From Pusillimonas sp. T7-7 (GTDB lineage: Bacteria; Pseudomonadota; Gammaproteobacteria; Burkholderiales; Burkholderiaceae_B), in contig NC_015458.1 in the NCBI RefSeq assembly GCF_000209655.1, forward strand, positions 3,224,001 to 3,288,000: a stretch of DNA of 64,000 nt. The letters are read 5' to 3'. The notes under the pieces were generated by a model. That model had not been told where the DNA came from, ran no database searches, and saw only the letters and a list, made by a program, of their open reading frames with translations. A program made the position numbers and the translations under genes. Positions 53,637 to 63,148 of this stretch are shown piece by piece; the first letter of the stretch is position 1, and each line of letters begins with the position of its first letter.

Positions 53637-54111
53637 TCACGGTAAGCCTGGGCGGCTTCTTGGGGGCGCTGGATGTACTGCCCTCTGCGGCAACGGCGCT
53701 GCCGTTGTCGGACACGGCTTCAAGATTGATTTCGCTGGAGCCTGGTCCCGAGTCTGCGCCGGACGCCGGGCTGGACTCGCCGCCCGGGTAGGGCTGCGAT
53801 TCGACGACATCAAAACCCATGCCCGCCCCGGTTTCCCGGGCGTAGATGGCGGAAACCGCCCCGACGGGCACGAATATATGTTCGGTGACGCCGCTGAAGC
53901 GGGTCTGGAACTCGATGTACTCGTTGCCCAGGGTCAGTCCGTTGGTTGCCAAAGTGCCTATATTCAGCGTGATCTGGCCATCGTGGATATGTGCTGGCGG
54001 CACGACGGTGTTGGCGTCAACGGTTACGACGATATGAGGCGTGTATCCGTTGTCGGTGCACCATTCGTGCAGGGCGCGTATCAGGTAGGGCTTGGTCGAT
54101 GACTCTTGCAT
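53629..54111 (-). CDS. sspB: ClpXP protease specificity-enhancing factor
   Basis: A 160-residue adaptor that brings ssrA-tagged proteins to ClpXP. The substrate-binding domain is visible in residues 5-110: [39 protein letters not shown] and the conserved [13 protein letters not shown] long disordered linker follows, with the short C-terminal ClpX-binding tail (PPRLTVIK) at the very end. Length is normal. It follows sspA after 10 bases in the standard sspAB operon. Confidence 0.92.
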   Translation of the reverse strand: MQESSTKPYLIRALHEWCTDNGYTPHIVVTVDANTVVPPAHIHDGQITLNIGTLATNGLTLGNEYIEFQTRFSGVTEHIFVPVGAVSAIYARETGAGMGFDVVESQPYPGGESSPASGADSGPGSSEINLEAVSDNGSAVAAEGSTSSAPKKPPRLTVIK

Positions 54112-54121
54112 GGTTGCTTGC

Positions 54122-54730
54122 TTAACGACGCATGACCTTTTCGGATGGGGTCAGTGCTTCGATGTAGGCGGGGCGCGAAAAGATGCGCTCGGCGTATTTT
54201 TGGATGGGTGCTGCGTTCTTGGGCAGCTCGATGCCGTAGTGGTCGAGGCGCCACAGCAAGGGGGCCACAGCCACGTCCAGCATTGAAAATTCTTCGCCCA
54301 GCATGAACTTATTTTTTAACAGCAACGGGGCCAACTGTGCAAGGCGGTCGCGGATATTTTGACGCGCCAGATCTTGTGCCTTGGTGTCAGTGGAGCTGCG
54401 GTCTTCCAGGGCCGATACGTGTACGAACAGCTCTTTTTCGAAGTTGTACAGGAATAGGCGGGTGCGCGCGCGCATGACGGGATCGGCCGGCATGAGTTGC
54501 GGGTGCGGAAAGCGCTCGTCGATGTACTCGTTGATGATATTGGACTCGTACAAGACCAGGTCGCGCTCGACCAGGATGGGTACTTGGCCGTAGGGGTTCA
54601 TGACCGCGATGTCTTCCGGCTTGTTGTACAGGTCGATATCACGGATTTCAAAATCCATGCCTTTTTCAAACAACACAAACCGGCAGCGTTGGGAGAACGG
54701 GCAGGTTGTTCCAGAATAGAGCACCATCAT
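54122..54730 (-). CDS. sspA: Stringent starvation protein A
   Basis: A 202-residue GST-fold protein that binds RNA polymerase and modulates sigma-70 transcription under starvation or acid stress. The thioredoxin-like N-domain starts MMVLYSGTTCPFSQRCR, and NPYGQVPILVERDLVLYESN holds the cis-proline. The helical C-domain includes LLLKNKFMLGEEFSMLDVAV. The double ATG at 54730/54727 is the family start; the frame's earlier start adds a non-family extension. It lies upstream of sspB and downstream of petC, separated by a strong terminator. The pet-sspAB order is common in betaproteobacteria. Confidence 0.92.
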   Translation of the reverse strand: MMVLYSGTTCPFSQRCRFVLFEKGMDFEIRDIDLYNKPEDIAVMNPYGQVPILVERDLVLYESNIINEYIDERFPHPQLMPADPVMRARTRLFLYNFEKELFVHVSALEDRSSTDTKAQDLARQNIRDRLAQLAPLLLKNKFMLGEEFSMLDVAVAPLLWRLDHYGIELPKNAAPIQKYAERIFSRPAYIEALTPSEKVMRR

Positions 54731-54788
54731 GTTGCGAATTCCAATCGTAGAAATAAGAACAAGAGCGTGCATTAAAAATGCCGCTCCG

Positions 54789-54821
54789 CAAAAAGCAGAG
54801 GCGTAGTCTTGTACGCCTCTG
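54789..54821 (-). terminator. Intrinsic terminator after petC
   Basis: A perfect 10-base stem, CAGAGGCGTA with TACGCCTCTG, and a 6-base loop, followed on the minus strand by CTTTTTG. It separates petABC from sspAB, so sspA must have a promoter in the roughly 60 bases after it. Confidence 0.88.
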
Positions 54822-54875
54822 GGCCGGTAGCCTGAGTTTACTGCCAGGCGCTACCGGGTTGTTGTTTATGCCAGT

Positions 54876-55721
54876 TTACTTGACATGCTTCCAGTATGCC
54901 GCATTCAGGCGCCATGCGACGATCAGGAACAAGGACAGGAACAGCAGGATCCAGACACCCATTTGCTTGCGCTGTTGCTGCATGGGTTCGGCCATCCAGC
55001 CCAGGAAGTTGCTAAGGTCGGCAACTTGGCTGTCGAAGTCGGCCGACACTTTGGGGTCGGCCGAGGTAAATACGGCTTTGTTGCTTGCGCTGCCGCTGTA
55101 GTTTTCAAGGACGTCGGTTTTGATTTCAGAGAAACCTTGCTCGTCGTACTTGGCGGTGATGCGTTCCCATTGTAAGCCGTTTTCTTTTTCGACTTCGTGC
55201 ACGACTACGTGTTCAAGCGAGCGGGGGCCTTGCAGCTGCCACAGTACGTTGGGCATGCCCACGCTGGGGAACACCAGGTTGTTCCAGCCGGTGGTCTTGG
55301 ACGTGTCGCGATAGAAGGTACGCAAGAAAGTGTAGACGTAATCGACGCCCGACGGGCCCATGGTGGTGGACTTGGCGCGTGCGATGACGGACAGGTCGGG
55401 CGGCGCGGCGCCAAACCATTTCTTGGCGTCAGCGGGCGTCATGGCGATATGCATGAGATCGCCAATCTTGTCGGTGGTGAACAGCAAGTTCTTTTTGATT
55501 TGCTCGTCGGTCAGGCCGATTTCGGTGAGCTTGTTATAGCGCATGGAGTTGGCGCTATGACAGCCCAGACAGTAGTTGACGAACAATTTCGCGCCGTTTT
55601 GCAATGCGGCCATGTCGTTGATGCGATCGGGCGCAGTGTCGAGCTTGTGACCACCGCTGGCGGCAAACGCAACCGCGCAGGTCAGTGATAAAGCAATGGT
55701 GCCTAGCAGCTTTTTAATCAT
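54876..55721 (-). CDS. petC: Cytochrome c1 of the bc1 complex
   Basis: A 281-residue subunit of ubiquinol:cytochrome c oxidoreductase. A signal sequence (IKKLLGTIALSLTCAVAFAA) is followed by the haem site CLGCH near residue 52, the methionine-ligand region and a C-terminal anchor (GVWILLFLSLFLIVAWRLNA). The start is ATG at 55721 with GGA six bases upstream, or ATG at 55727; the frame remains open much further, across petB, and that extension is rejected. It receives electrons from the Rieske protein and passes them to soluble cytochrome c. Last gene of petABC. Confidence 0.92.
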   Translation of the reverse strand: MIKKLLGTIALSLTCAVAFAASGGHKLDTAPDRINDMAALQNGAKLFVNYCLGCHSANSMRYNKLTEIGLTDEQIKKNLLFTTDKIGDLMHIAMTPADAKKWFGAAPPDLSVIARAKSTTMGPSGVDYVYTFLRTFYRDTSKTTGWNNLVFPSVGMPNVLWQLQGPRSLEHVVVHEVEKENGLQWERITAKYDEQGFSEIKTDVLENYSGSASNKAVFTSADPKVSADFDSQVADLSNFLGWMAEPMQQQRKQMGVWILLFLSLFLIVAWRLNAAYWKHVK

Positions 55722-55747
55722 GATCATTCCGTAACGTATTGGTGGCC

Positions 55748-57136
55748 TTAATGAGCTTGAAACGTGACGCGGTCGGGAACTTGTTTGAAAGTACCCAGAC
55801 GGCTCCACACGGGCATCAGCAAGAAGAAGCCCAGGTAGATCAGCGTTCCGATTTGGCTCATGAGGTTGAAGGTGGGATTGGGCGCTTGTGTGCCCAGGTA
55901 ACCCAACACCAGGAAGTTGACGATGAAAATAGCGTACAGATACTTGTGCCAGGTGGGGCGGTAGCGTATGGACTTGACCGGCGAGTGGTCGAGCCACGGC
56001 AGGAAGAACAGAATGACAACCGCGCCGCCCATGGCAACCACACCCCAGAACTTGGCGTCGATGGTGCGCAGCAGTACGGCCACCAGAATCAGCACGACAG
56101 GCACAGCGATGCGCCAAATGCCTTTCAGGTTGCCCTTGATGAAGAGCGCGATGGCGGCAAGGACGGTAGCGCCTGCCAATACCCAGGTAAAGTCGGCGGT
56201 AATGGCCCGCAGCATGGAGTAGAACGGCGTGAAGTACCAGACGGGTGCAATATGCGGAGGCGTCTTCAGTGGGTCGGCGGGAATGAAGTTGTTGTACTCG
56301 AGGAAGTACCCACCCATTTCCGGGGCGAAGAAAATAATGGAGGCAAAGACGATCAGGAAGCCCGCCACGCCCACAAGGTCGTGCACCGAGTAGTAGGGGT
56401 GGAAGGGAATGCCGTCAAGGGGGCGGCCGTAGCGGTCTTTGGGGCCTTGCTTGATTTCGACGCCATCGGGGTTGTTGGAGCCCACTTCATGCAGGGCAAT
56501 GATGTGTGCAACGACCAGGCCGATCAGTACCAAGGGAATGGCGATGACGTGAAAGGCGAAGAAGCGGTTCAGCGTGGCATCGGATACGACATAGTCGCCG
56601 CGGATCCAGATGGCCAGCTCAGGACCAATGAAAGGAATGGCCGAGAACAGGTTCACAATAACCTGGGCGCCCCAGTACGACATTTGGCCCCAAGGCAGCA
56701 GATAGCCCATGAAGGCTTCGCCCATGAGACACAGGAAAATAGCTACGCCGAAGATCCAGACCAGTTCACGCGGCTTGCGGTACGAGCCGTAGAACAGGCC
56801 GCGCAACATGTGCAGGTAGACCACCACGAAGAACATGGAGGCGCCGGTCGAGTGCATGTAGCGGATCAACCAGCCCCATGGCACTTCACGCATGATGTAT
56901 TCAACAGACTCGAACGCCAGCTTGCCGTCGGGCTTGTAATTCATGACCAGGAAAATACCAGTCACGATCTGAATGACCAGCACCAGCAGGGCCAGCGATC
57001 CAAAGAAATACCAAAAATTGAAATTTTTGGGTGCATAGTATTCCGACATATGCTCTTTGAACATGGTAGACAGCGGGAAGCGCCGGTCTATCCATCCCAA
57101 AAGTCCTGTCGTATCGACGGTTTTCTCGCCAGCCAT
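55748..57136 (-). CDS. petB: Cytochrome b of the bc1 complex
   Basis: A 462-residue integral membrane protein with two b haems. Helices carry the paired histidines, in GWLIRYMHSTGASMFFVVVY and FFAFHVIAIPLVLIGLVVAH. The quinol-oxidation motif PDHW-like region and the YSMLRAITAD segment are in place. An AGGAG box precedes the ATG at 57136. It starts about 75 bases after petA and ends 26 bases before petC. Length exceeds the mitochondrial type because of the C-terminal extension normal for betaproteobacteria. Confidence 0.94.
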   Translation of the reverse strand: MAGEKTVDTTGLLGWIDRRFPLSTMFKEHMSEYYAPKNFNFWYFFGSLALLVLVIQIVTGIFLVMNYKPDGKLAFESVEYIMREVPWGWLIRYMHSTGASMFFVVVYLHMLRGLFYGSYRKPRELVWIFGVAIFLCLMGEAFMGYLLPWGQMSYWGAQVIVNLFSAIPFIGPELAIWIRGDYVVSDATLNRFFAFHVIAIPLVLIGLVVAHIIALHEVGSNNPDGVEIKQGPKDRYGRPLDGIPFHPYYSVHDLVGVAGFLIVFASIIFFAPEMGGYFLEYNNFIPADPLKTPPHIAPVWYFTPFYSMLRAITADFTWVLAGATVLAAIALFIKGNLKGIWRIAVPVVLILVAVLLRTIDAKFWGVVAMGGAVVILFFLPWLDHSPVKSIRYRPTWHKYLYAIFIVNFLVLGYLGTQAPNPTFNLMSQIGTLIYLGFFLLMPVWSRLGTFKQVPDRVTFQAH

Positions 57137-57210
57137 GAAACGGCTCCTTTTTCTATCTTACGAGGCGTACTACGGGTTCAGTTCGCGGGCGTGTGCGGCC
57201 CGCCTTGGCA

Positions 57211-57855
57211 TCAAGCCTTGTTGTTTTCGTCTACACCGATGGTGATGTGCGAGCCATCGGCGGAGTACGTGTACGGAGGCACTTCGAGGTTGTCGGGCGC
57301 GGGTTTATTGCTGTATACGCGTCCGGCCAGGTCGAAGTAAGACCCGTGGCAAGGGCAGAAGAAACCGCCGGCCCAGTCGGACGGCAGGCCAGGTTGCGGG
57401 CCGGTTTCAAAAGCCGGCGAGGGCGAGCAGCCCAAGTGGGTGCAGATGCCGACGCAGACGAAGAGCTCGGGCTCGCGTGAACGATATTCGTTTTTGGCGT
57501 ATTCAGGCGTGAAACCGGGGCGGTCGGACTGCGGGTCGGCCAATTCGTCTTCATGTGTTTTGAGACCGGCCAGTTGAGCATCGGTGCGATGCATGATCCA
57601 GACCGGCTTGCCGCGCCATTCGACCGTAATCATTTGGCCGGGAGCGATATTAGAGATGTCGACTTCGACAGGGGCGCCCGCCGCACGCGCTTTTTCCGAC
57701 GGCGCAAAGGAGCTGACGAAGGGAACCGCCGTGGCGACGCCCGCGGCGCCGCCGACGGCACAGGCGGAAGCTACCCAGAAACGGCGCGATGGGTCTGGCG
57801 GCAGGTTGGGGTCAACCGCGCCGGAATCATCAAGCGATGTCGTAATCTGACTCAT
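57211..57855 (-). CDS. petA: Rieske iron-sulfur protein of the bc1 complex
   Basis: A 214-residue subunit. A twin-arginine-like N-terminus ([20 protein letters not shown]) serves as Tat signal and anchor. The [2Fe-2S] ligands are in CTHLGC and CPCHGSYF at about residues 135-165. A Tat-type signal agrees with the tatABC genes 4 kb away. The ATG at 57855 has AAGGA at good spacing; an earlier in-frame start is rejected. First gene of petABC. Confidence 0.93.
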   Translation of the reverse strand: MSQITTSLDDSGAVDPNLPPDPSRRFWVASACAVGGAAGVATAVPFVSSFAPSEKARAAGAPVEVDISNIAPGQMITVEWRGKPVWIMHRTDAQLAGLKTHEDELADPQSDRPGFTPEYAKNEYRSREPELFVCVGICTHLGCSPSPAFETGPQPGLPSDWAGGFFCPCHGSYFDLAGRVYSNKPAPDNLEVPPYTYSADGSHITIGVDENNKA

Positions 57856-57932
57856 TCTAGTATCCTTATTCATGCCCTTGAAGGGCATACCAATCACTGA
57901 ATTTTTGCTGTGTACTATCTTATCAACCGCGT

Positions 57933-57962
57933 ATTATAGCGTTAGCCCGCTATCGGGTGTAA
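57933..57962 (-). promoter_or_regulatory. Candidate petABC promoter
   Basis: On the minus strand a -35 TTACAC and a perfect -10 TATAAT are 18 bases apart, in the 124-base gap between petA and the divergent mscL. Predicted initiation is about 70 bases before the petA ATG. The -35 is weak, so this is provisional. Confidence 0.45.
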
Positions 57963-57979
57963 CGACAAAGGAACACGAT

Positions 57980-58441
57980 ATGAGCAAAGCACGGGGTTTT
58001 CTACAAGAATTCCAAGAGTTCGCCGTTAAGGGCAACATGATCGACCTGGCTGTCGGTGTCATTATTGGCGCGGCATTCGGCAAGATTATCGACTCATTGG
58101 TCAAAGACATCATTATGCCCATCATCTCGTTCATTCTGGGCGGCGAGGTCGACTTCACCAGCAAGTTCTGGCTGTTGCGCGCACCCGAAGGCTACACCGG
58201 GCCGCAAACCTACGAGGCCCTGAATGAAGCGGGCGCCGTGCTGTTGTCGTGGGGTAATTTCATTACCATCCTCATCAACTTCATCTTGCTGGCCTTAGTG
58301 GTGTTCTGCCTGGTCAAGGCGGTGAATTCGGCACGTAATCGCGTGGCTCATCAGGAACAGGCCGAAGAAGCGGCAGCGCCGGCGCCTACGCCTGAAGACG
58401 TTGCATTGCTGCGCGAAATCCGCGATCTGCTGAAAAAATAA
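57980..58441 (+). CDS. mscL: Large-conductance mechanosensitive channel
   Basis: A 153-residue pentameric safety-valve channel. Helix 1 is [20 protein letters not shown] (gate region), the periplasmic loop follows, helix 2 is [20 protein letters not shown], and the cytoplasmic helix ends [10 protein letters not shown]. The ATG at 57980 has AAAGGAA upstream. It opens on membrane tension during osmotic downshift. Single gene, divergent from petABC. Confidence 0.93.
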   Translation: MSKARGFLQEFQEFAVKGNMIDLAVGVIIGAAFGKIIDSLVKDIIMPIISFILGGEVDFTSKFWLLRAPEGYTGPQTYEALNEAGAVLLSWGNFITILINFILLALVVFCLVKAVNSARNRVAHQEQAEEAAAPAPTPEDVALLREIRDLLKK

Positions 58442-58493
58442 GGCGCGCCAAGGCACGCAACGTGCCGCAGCCGCCCGACAGCCCGGTCTGGCC

Positions 58494-59270
58494 TCAGATC
58501 GGGTTGTCGATATCCACAAAATCCACCCTGATGCCGAACTCGGCCGCTATGGCCTGCCCTAAAGCCTGAACACCATAGCGTTCGGTAGCGTGGTGGCCTG
58601 CGCCTATGAATGCCGTGTCGGTTTCTTGTGCCAGATGATAGGTGGGCTCCGAGGCCTCGCCGGTCAGGTAGGCGTCGACGCCGGCATCGACAGCGGCTTG
58701 CATCATGCCTTGGGCGCCGCCGGTGCACCAGGCGATGCGATGGATGTCCTGTTGTAGATTCCCCACAAGCAAGGGCTGCCTTTGCAAACTATTGCAAAGG
58801 CTCTCGCCCAGTTGTTCCAATGTTTTTCCACCCGGGATGCGCCCCAGCCAGATCAGGCCATCGGGACCGCAACGCAGTGGGTTACCGTCTTCATCCAGCT
58901 CGGGTTCGAAGCCCAGAACACGCCCCAGCTGTGCGTTGTTGCCCAGTGTGGGATGGGCGTCCAGCGGCAGGTGATAGGCGAATACATTCAGTTTGTGGCC
59001 CAGTGCCAGTGCCAGGCGCTCGCGCTTGATGCCGCGAATGACCGGGCTTTCATTTTTCCAGAACCAGCCATGGTGAACCAGGACGGCATCGGCATTTCGT
59101 TCTATGGCGGTTTCCAGCAAGGCCTGCGTGGCAGTAACTCCGGTGATAATGTGGCTAATGCTGGTTTTGCCTTCCACTTGCAGCCCATTGGGGCAATAAT
59201 CCTTAAAGCGCTGCGCCTGCAGGGTGTTTTCCAGCCAGTCGGCCAGTTGTTGTGTGGAAACCTGATTCAT
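58494..59270 (-). CDS. Nif3-like dinuclear metal-centre hexameric protein
   Basis: A 258-residue NIF3/YbgI/DUF34-family protein. Metal ligands are visible: HHGWFW (His pair), AYHLPLDAHP (His/Asp) and the late GHHATERYG (His/Glu). Suggested activities include GTP cyclohydrolase I-type and metal-handling roles, none settled. It is divergent from the HtrA-type protease gene with a 25-base gap. Confidence 0.87.
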   Translation of the reverse strand: MNQVSTQQLADWLENTLQAQRFKDYCPNGLQVEGKTSISHIITGVTATQALLETAIERNADAVLVHHGWFWKNESPVIRGIKRERLALALGHKLNVFAYHLPLDAHPTLGNNAQLGRVLGFEPELDEDGNPLRCGPDGLIWLGRIPGGKTLEQLGESLCNSLQRQPLLVGNLQQDIHRIAWCTGGAQGMMQAAVDAGVDAYLTGEASEPTYHLAQETDTAFIGAGHHATERYGVQALGQAIAAEFGIRVDFVDIDNPI

Positions 59271-59295
59271 TCATCATCCTTTTCTGAATAGCTTT

Positions 59296-60441
59296 ATGCG
59301 TCGATTGTGGTTGCTATTTGCCCAAACGGTCACGGTATGTCTGGGTATTTTATTCATCGTGGCGACCTTGCGCCCCGATTGGCTGGCCGAAACGCCGCCC
59401 ACGGCGCCGGCCCAGCGCCCGGCTGCGCAGCACGCCCCCGCGCCGCTGGTATCGTCTTACCACTCGGCCGTTGCACGGGCTACGGCATCGGTCGTCAATA
59501 TCTACACCACCAAGCATATCAATGTACCGCTGATTCCGACGCCTGCCGACCCAGAGCTCGAACGCCTGTTTCGCGAGATTCCGGGCTTTAGCCGTCGCAA
59601 AGAGTCCACCAGCCTGGGCTCTGGCGTGATTGTGCGCAATGACGGCTATATTCTGACCAATTACCATGTGGTCGAGGCCGCCGACGCGATTCAGGTTGCG
59701 CTGAGCGACGGCCGCGAAGCCCGTGCCGAGCTGGTGGGCGCCGATCCCGAAAGCGATCTGGCCGTACTCAAGATCAATCTGCCCGACCTGCGAGCCATAG
59801 CCTTCAATGGCGAGCAGCCCGTGCGCATAGGCGATGTGGTGCTGGCCATAGGCAATCCTTTTGGCGTGGGGCAGACCACCACCATGGGCATAGTATCGGC
59901 GCTGGGGCGCAACCGGCTGGGCATCAATATTTACGAAAACTTTATCCAGACCGATGCCGCCATCAACCCCGGCAATTCGGGCGGCGCGCTGATCGATACC
60001 TCGGGGCGCCTGGTGGGCATTAATACAGCCATTTATTCCGAAACGGGCGGTTCGCTGGGCATAGGCTTTGCCATACCCGCCCAGGCCGCGCAAATCATCA
60101 TGGAGCAGATCATCCAGAATGGCGCGGTAACGCGCGGCTGGCTGGGCGTGGAACCCCAGGACATCACTCCCGACCTGGCGCAGGCCTTCAAGCTCAAGCA
60201 GGAAGACGGCGTCATTGTGGCCGGGATTTTGCGCAACGGCCCTGCGGCCCGGGCCGGCATCAAAGTGGGCGACATTATCGTGAAAATGAACGATATGCCG
60301 GTGCTGGATTCCATAGGTTTCCTGAACCAGATCGCGCCCGTGCCGCCCGGCCAGCAGGTCAGGCTGACCCTGCTGCGCGACGGCCGGTTGCGTGATGTGG
60401 AAGTGGAAATCGGAACCAGGCCGCGTATACGGCGACCTTAG
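59296..60441 (+). CDS. Membrane-anchored HtrA-type serine protease (DegS/DegQ-like)
   Basis: A 381-residue HtrA-family protease. An N-terminal uncleaved-looking hydrophobic segment (LLFAQTVTVCLGILFIVATL) anchors it with the protease in the periplasm. The triad is His about 124 (NYHVVEA), Asp about 154 (ESDLAVLKI) and Ser about 228 (GNSGGAL). One PDZ domain (about 280-375) follows. One PDZ plus an anchor is DegS-like, the sensor protease that starts the sigma-E cascade by cutting RseA; the sequence is often labelled DegQ in this family. It sits next to tatABC as in Bordetella relatives. The ATG lacks a strong ribosome-binding site. Confidence 0.88.
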   Translation: MRRLWLLFAQTVTVCLGILFIVATLRPDWLAETPPTAPAQRPAAQHAPAPLVSSYHSAVARATASVVNIYTTKHINVPLIPTPADPELERLFREIPGFSRRKESTSLGSGVIVRNDGYILTNYHVVEAADAIQVALSDGREARAELVGADPESDLAVLKINLPDLRAIAFNGEQPVRIGDVVLAIGNPFGVGQTTTMGIVSALGRNRLGINIYENFIQTDAAINPGNSGGALIDTSGRLVGINTAIYSETGGSLGIGFAIPAQAAQIIMEQIIQNGAVTRGWLGVEPQDITPDLAQAFKLKQEDGVIVAGILRNGPAARAGIKVGDIIVKMNDMPVLDSIGFLNQIAPVPPGQQVRLTLLRDGRLRDVEVEIGTRPRIRRP

Positions 60442-60445
60442 TTAA

Positions 60446-61252
60446 TCAATCGTTGCGGGTGGTGATTTCGTCGTCGCTGTCGCCAGACTCGTCGTCGTTT
60501 GCGTCTTCAGCCGGTTTTCGTTTGCTCTTCAAGGTGCTGGCCAGCAGCAGCCCCACTTCAAACAGCAGGCATAAAGGCACTGCCAGCATGAACTGGCTGA
60601 CTACGTCGGGCGGGGTGACGACAGCCGCAATAATGAAGGCGCCCACGACCACATAGCCGCGTGCGGCGCGCAGTTTTTCGACGGTAACCATGCCGCTCAT
60701 GACCAACAGGATGACCGCCACAGGCACTTCGAAGGTGACCCCAAAGGCAATGAACATGGTCAGCACAAAACTGACGTAGGCCTCGATATCGGGCGCTGGC
60801 GTGATGGATTCTGGCGCAAAGCCCGCAATAAAGTGAAAGACCGTGCGGAATACGAAAAAATAACAAAACGCCATGCCCAGCAGAAAAAGAAATGTGCTGG
60901 AGGCGATAAGCGGCAAGGCCAGCCGTTGTTCGTGCTTGTACAGGCCGGGCGCCACAAAGGCCCAGGCCTGATACAGCACGACAGGCAAGGCCAGCACGAA
61001 GGCGGCCAGCATGGTGACCTTGATGGGCACCATGAAAGGGGTGATGACGCCGGTGGCGATCATGCGCGTGCCGGCAGGCAGCGAGGCCAGCATGGGCTGG
61101 GCCAGCACGTCGTAGATGGCCGACGGCCCCGGGTAGATGAACAGCACCACAAAAATAGCCAGCACGGCCACCACGGCCCGCAACAAACGGGTGCGCAGCT
61201 CAACCAGATGGGAAATGAAAGTGTCTTGCGACGGGGATGCTTCCTGTGTCAC
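60446..61252 (-). CDS. tatC: Sec-independent translocase subunit TatC
   Basis: A 268-residue integral membrane protein, six helices. The N-terminus has the TatC pattern SHLVELRTRLLRAVVA. The conserved FMVPIKVTMLAAFVLALPVV and PGLYKHEQR segments are in place. It is the receptor that binds twin-arginine signal peptides. The start is GTG at 61252, overlapping the tatB stop by 4 bases. The acidic C-terminal tail is longer than in E. coli. Confidence 0.94.
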   Translation of the reverse strand: MTQEASPSQDTFISHLVELRTRLLRAVVAVLAIFVVLFIYPGPSAIYDVLAQPMLASLPAGTRMIATGVITPFMVPIKVTMLAAFVLALPVVLYQAWAFVAPGLYKHEQRLALPLIASSTFLFLLGMAFCYFFVFRTVFHFIAGFAPESITPAPDIEAYVSFVLTMFIAFGVTFEVPVAVILLVMSGMVTVEKLRAARGYVVVGAFIIAAVVTPPDVVSQFMLAVPLCLLFEVGLLLASTLKSKRKPAEDANDDESGDSDDEITTRND

Positions 61253-61719
61253 GTTGGCGTCCCTGTTTTTGTTTTGTTGATGTCGTCAAAACCGGGTAGC
61301 GGCAGCGTATCGGTATCGGCCGCCGGTTCGGCCAGTTCCTGGTGGACGAATTCCTTGCGAGTGCTGTCTTGGGTGTCTTTGACTTCGGCCTTGGTGCTGT
61401 CCACCAGATTTTCGACTGATGCCGAGGCATCTTTGAGCGCCTTCTGGGCTTCGTCCAGTGGCGCCTTGAGCGAGTCGGTGGCGTCTTGCATGGACGACTT
61501 GACCGATTTGGCGGCGTCTTCCATCTGGCCCTTCAGGTTGTTGAGCTCGTCCAGATCCATTTCGCGCTGGATATCTGTTTTGACGTCGGTAACATAGCGC
61601 TGTGCGCGGCCGACCAGATGCCCGATGGTGCGGGCCACCTTAGGCAGGCGTTCGGGCCCGATGACGATCAGCGCAATCACGCCGACCAGCATAAGTTCAC
61701 TAAAGCTGACGTCAAACAT
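61249..61719 (-). CDS. tatB: Sec-independent translocase subunit TatB
   Basis: A 156-residue protein. An N-terminal membrane helix (MFDVSFSELMLVGVIALIVI) is followed by the GPERLPKVARTIG motif and a long amphipathic/charged helix of a TatB, longer than TatA. It forms the substrate-binding complex with TatC. Starts 49 bases after tatA and overlaps tatC. The C-terminal 60 residues are acidic, low-complexity and variable. Confidence 0.93.
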   Translation of the reverse strand: MFDVSFSELMLVGVIALIVIGPERLPKVARTIGHLVGRAQRYVTDVKTDIQREMDLDELNNLKGQMEDAAKSVKSSMQDATDSLKAPLDEAQKALKDASASVENLVDSTKAEVKDTQDSTRKEFVHQELAEPAADTDTLPLPGFDDINKTKTGTPT

Positions 61720-61768
61720 GAGTAACCGGTTCGCTTAAAGAAAGAAAAGACAAGGTAAGACTTTCGAA

Positions 61769-61999
61769 TCAGGCGTCGGTTTTTTCCTTGGCCTGAACGT
61801 CGATGGTGTCTTCGCTTTGCGTACGCTGTTGCGTCACGGCCTCAGGCGCTTTTTCTTCGTTGGCGTCTTTCATGCCTTTCTTGAAGCCCTTGACGGCGCC
61901 GCCGAGGTCTTCACCCATATTGCGGATTTTCTTGGTGCCGAACACCAAGGCAACAATGACCAGAACAATCAGCCAGTGCCAAATACTGAAACTTCCCAT
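61769..61999 (-). CDS. tatA: Sec-independent translocase subunit TatA
   Basis: A 76-residue pore subunit. The short membrane helix ([20 protein letters not shown]), the FGTKK hinge and an amphipathic helix ([20 protein letters not shown]) are complete. First gene of tatABC, 8 bases after hinT on the same strand, so the tat genes are probably in one transcript with hisFIE and hinT. The Rieske protein encoded by petA nearby is a likely client. Confidence 0.93.
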   Translation of the reverse strand: MGSFSIWHWLIVLVIVALVFGTKKIRNMGEDLGGAVKGFKKGMKDANEEKAPEAVTQQRTQSEDTIDVQAKEKTDA

Positions 62000-62007
62000 G
62001 ATGTCTC

Positions 62008-62376
62008 CTAAGCAGCCGGTGCTGCACGTTTGTCCCAGGGGCGCGGGCCCCCAATAATATGCATGTGCAGGTGGTCAATTTCTTGCCCGCCTTCAATGCC
62101 TGTGTTTATAACGAGCCTGAAGCCGCCTTCGTGGCCCGGCGTGCAGCCGTTTTCATGTGCCAGTTGCGGCGCCAGGGCCATCATTCTACCTAACCATTGC
62201 GCATCGTTGGCTTGTACCGCCTGCATGGAAACAATGTGACGTTTCGGTATAAGCAGCAAGTGTACGGGAGCGGCGGGATTTATGTCGTGAAACGCGAAAA
62301 AATCGTCGTCTTCATAGACTTTTTTTGATGGAATCTGGCCTTGTGCGATTTTGCAGAACAGGCAGTTGTCACTCAT
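62008..62376 (-). CDS. hinT: HIT-family purine nucleoside phosphoramidase
   Basis: A 122-residue histidine-triad protein. The triad HLHMHIIGG is at about residue 107, preceded by [20 protein letters not shown] and [10 protein letters not shown]. It hydrolyses purine nucleoside phosphoramidates and may tidy up aminoacyl-AMP by-products. Conserved order hisE-hinT-tatA in Burkholderiales. It starts 23 bases after hisE. Confidence 0.9.
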   Translation of the reverse strand: MSDNCLFCKIAQGQIPSKKVYEDDDFFAFHDINPAAPVHLLLIPKRHIVSMQAVQANDAQWLGRMMALAPQLAHENGCTPGHEGGFRLVINTGIEGGQEIDHLHMHIIGGPRPWDKRAAPAA

Positions 62377-62399
62377 GACCTTGTTTTTCCATTTCCAGG

Positions 62400-62747
62400 T
62401 TAATCGGTTTGCGGGCGGCTGGCTTTTTCAAGCAGCCCTGAAACGCCTTCGCGGCGTGCCAGCTCGGCCAGCACTTGCTCGGGCCGCAACCCATAATAAG
62501 CCAATGCGACCAGGCTGTGAAACCACAGGTCGGCGGTTTCGGCGACGATGCGATCGGGCGTGTTGTCTTTGGCAGCCATGACCAGCTCGGTAGCCTCTTC
62601 GCCTATCTTTTTCAGAAAGGCGTCGGGGCCCTTGGCCAGAAGCTTGGCCGTATACGAACTGGCTGGATCGCCGCCGTTGGCGGGCAGGCGTGATTCGAGC
62701 GTGTCGGCCAGGCGGGCCAGAATCGTGGCGGTATCGACGGAATTCAT
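62400..62747 (-). CDS. hisE: Phosphoribosyl-ATP pyrophosphatase
   Basis: A 115-residue alpha-helical pyrophosphohydrolase of the MazG/HisE fold, histidine step 2: PR-ATP to PR-AMP. The metal-binding acidic motif [17 protein letters not shown] and the later [15 protein letters not shown] segment ([19 protein letters not shown]) are clear. It overlaps hisI by 4 bases (ATGA). Confidence 0.92.
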   Translation of the reverse strand: MNSVDTATILARLADTLESRLPANGGDPASSYTAKLLAKGPDAFLKKIGEEATELVMAAKDNTPDRIVAETADLWFHSLVALAYYGLRPEQVLAELARREGVSGLLEKASRPQTD

Positions 62748-63148
62748 TTGTAGATGTCTTGTGGATCTTTCAGGACGGGATCGACCGTGGTCCAGGTGGC
62801 GCTGTCCGCCGTGCCGTCCAGGCGCCGGAAAAAACAGCTGGCGCGGCCGGTATGGCAGGCAATGCCGCCTTCTTGCTCGACTTTAAGCAAAATGACATCA
62901 CCGTCGCAGTCAAGGCGAAGCTCGTGCACCACCTGTACATGTCCGGATTCTTCGCCTTTGCGCCATAGGCGATTGCGCGAACGCGACCAATACACGGCGC
63001 GGCCGGTGGCCACGGTTTCGTCCAGCGACTCGGCGTTCATCCAGGCCACCATCAGTATGGCGCCTGTTTTCACGTCTTGCGCAATGGCCGGAATCAGGCC
63101 TTTATCGTCGAAAGTGATGGCGTCGAGCCAGGAAGCGGTTTGAGTCAT
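62744..63148 (-). CDS. hisI: Phosphoribosyl-AMP cyclohydrolase
   Basis: A 134-residue metal enzyme, histidine step 3. The opening [20 protein letters not shown] and [20 protein letters not shown] are typical. The metal residues are in [13 protein letters not shown], with the Cys ligands in RLDCDGD and [10 protein letters not shown]. Monofunctional as in most betaproteobacteria. Overlaps both hisF and hisE by 4 bases. Confidence 0.93.
   Translation of the reverse strand: MTQTASWLDAITFDDKGLIPAIAQDVKTGAILMVAWMNAESLDETVATGRAVYWSRSRNRLWRKGEESGHVQVVHELRLDCDGDVILLKVEQEGGIACHTGRASCFFRRLDGTADSATWTTVDPVLKDPQDIYK

Noticed and set aside
54876..56117. 413-codon version of cytochrome c1
   Set aside because: The first 130 codons lie antiparallel in frame within petB sequence and carry no c1 features; the signal peptide begins at 55721.
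55739..57340. A 533-codon open frame on the plus strand across petB
   Set aside because: It is exactly antisense to the well-supported cytochrome b gene; its long openness comes from GC-rich codon bias, and the product is low-complexity Gln/His/Asp-rich with no family.
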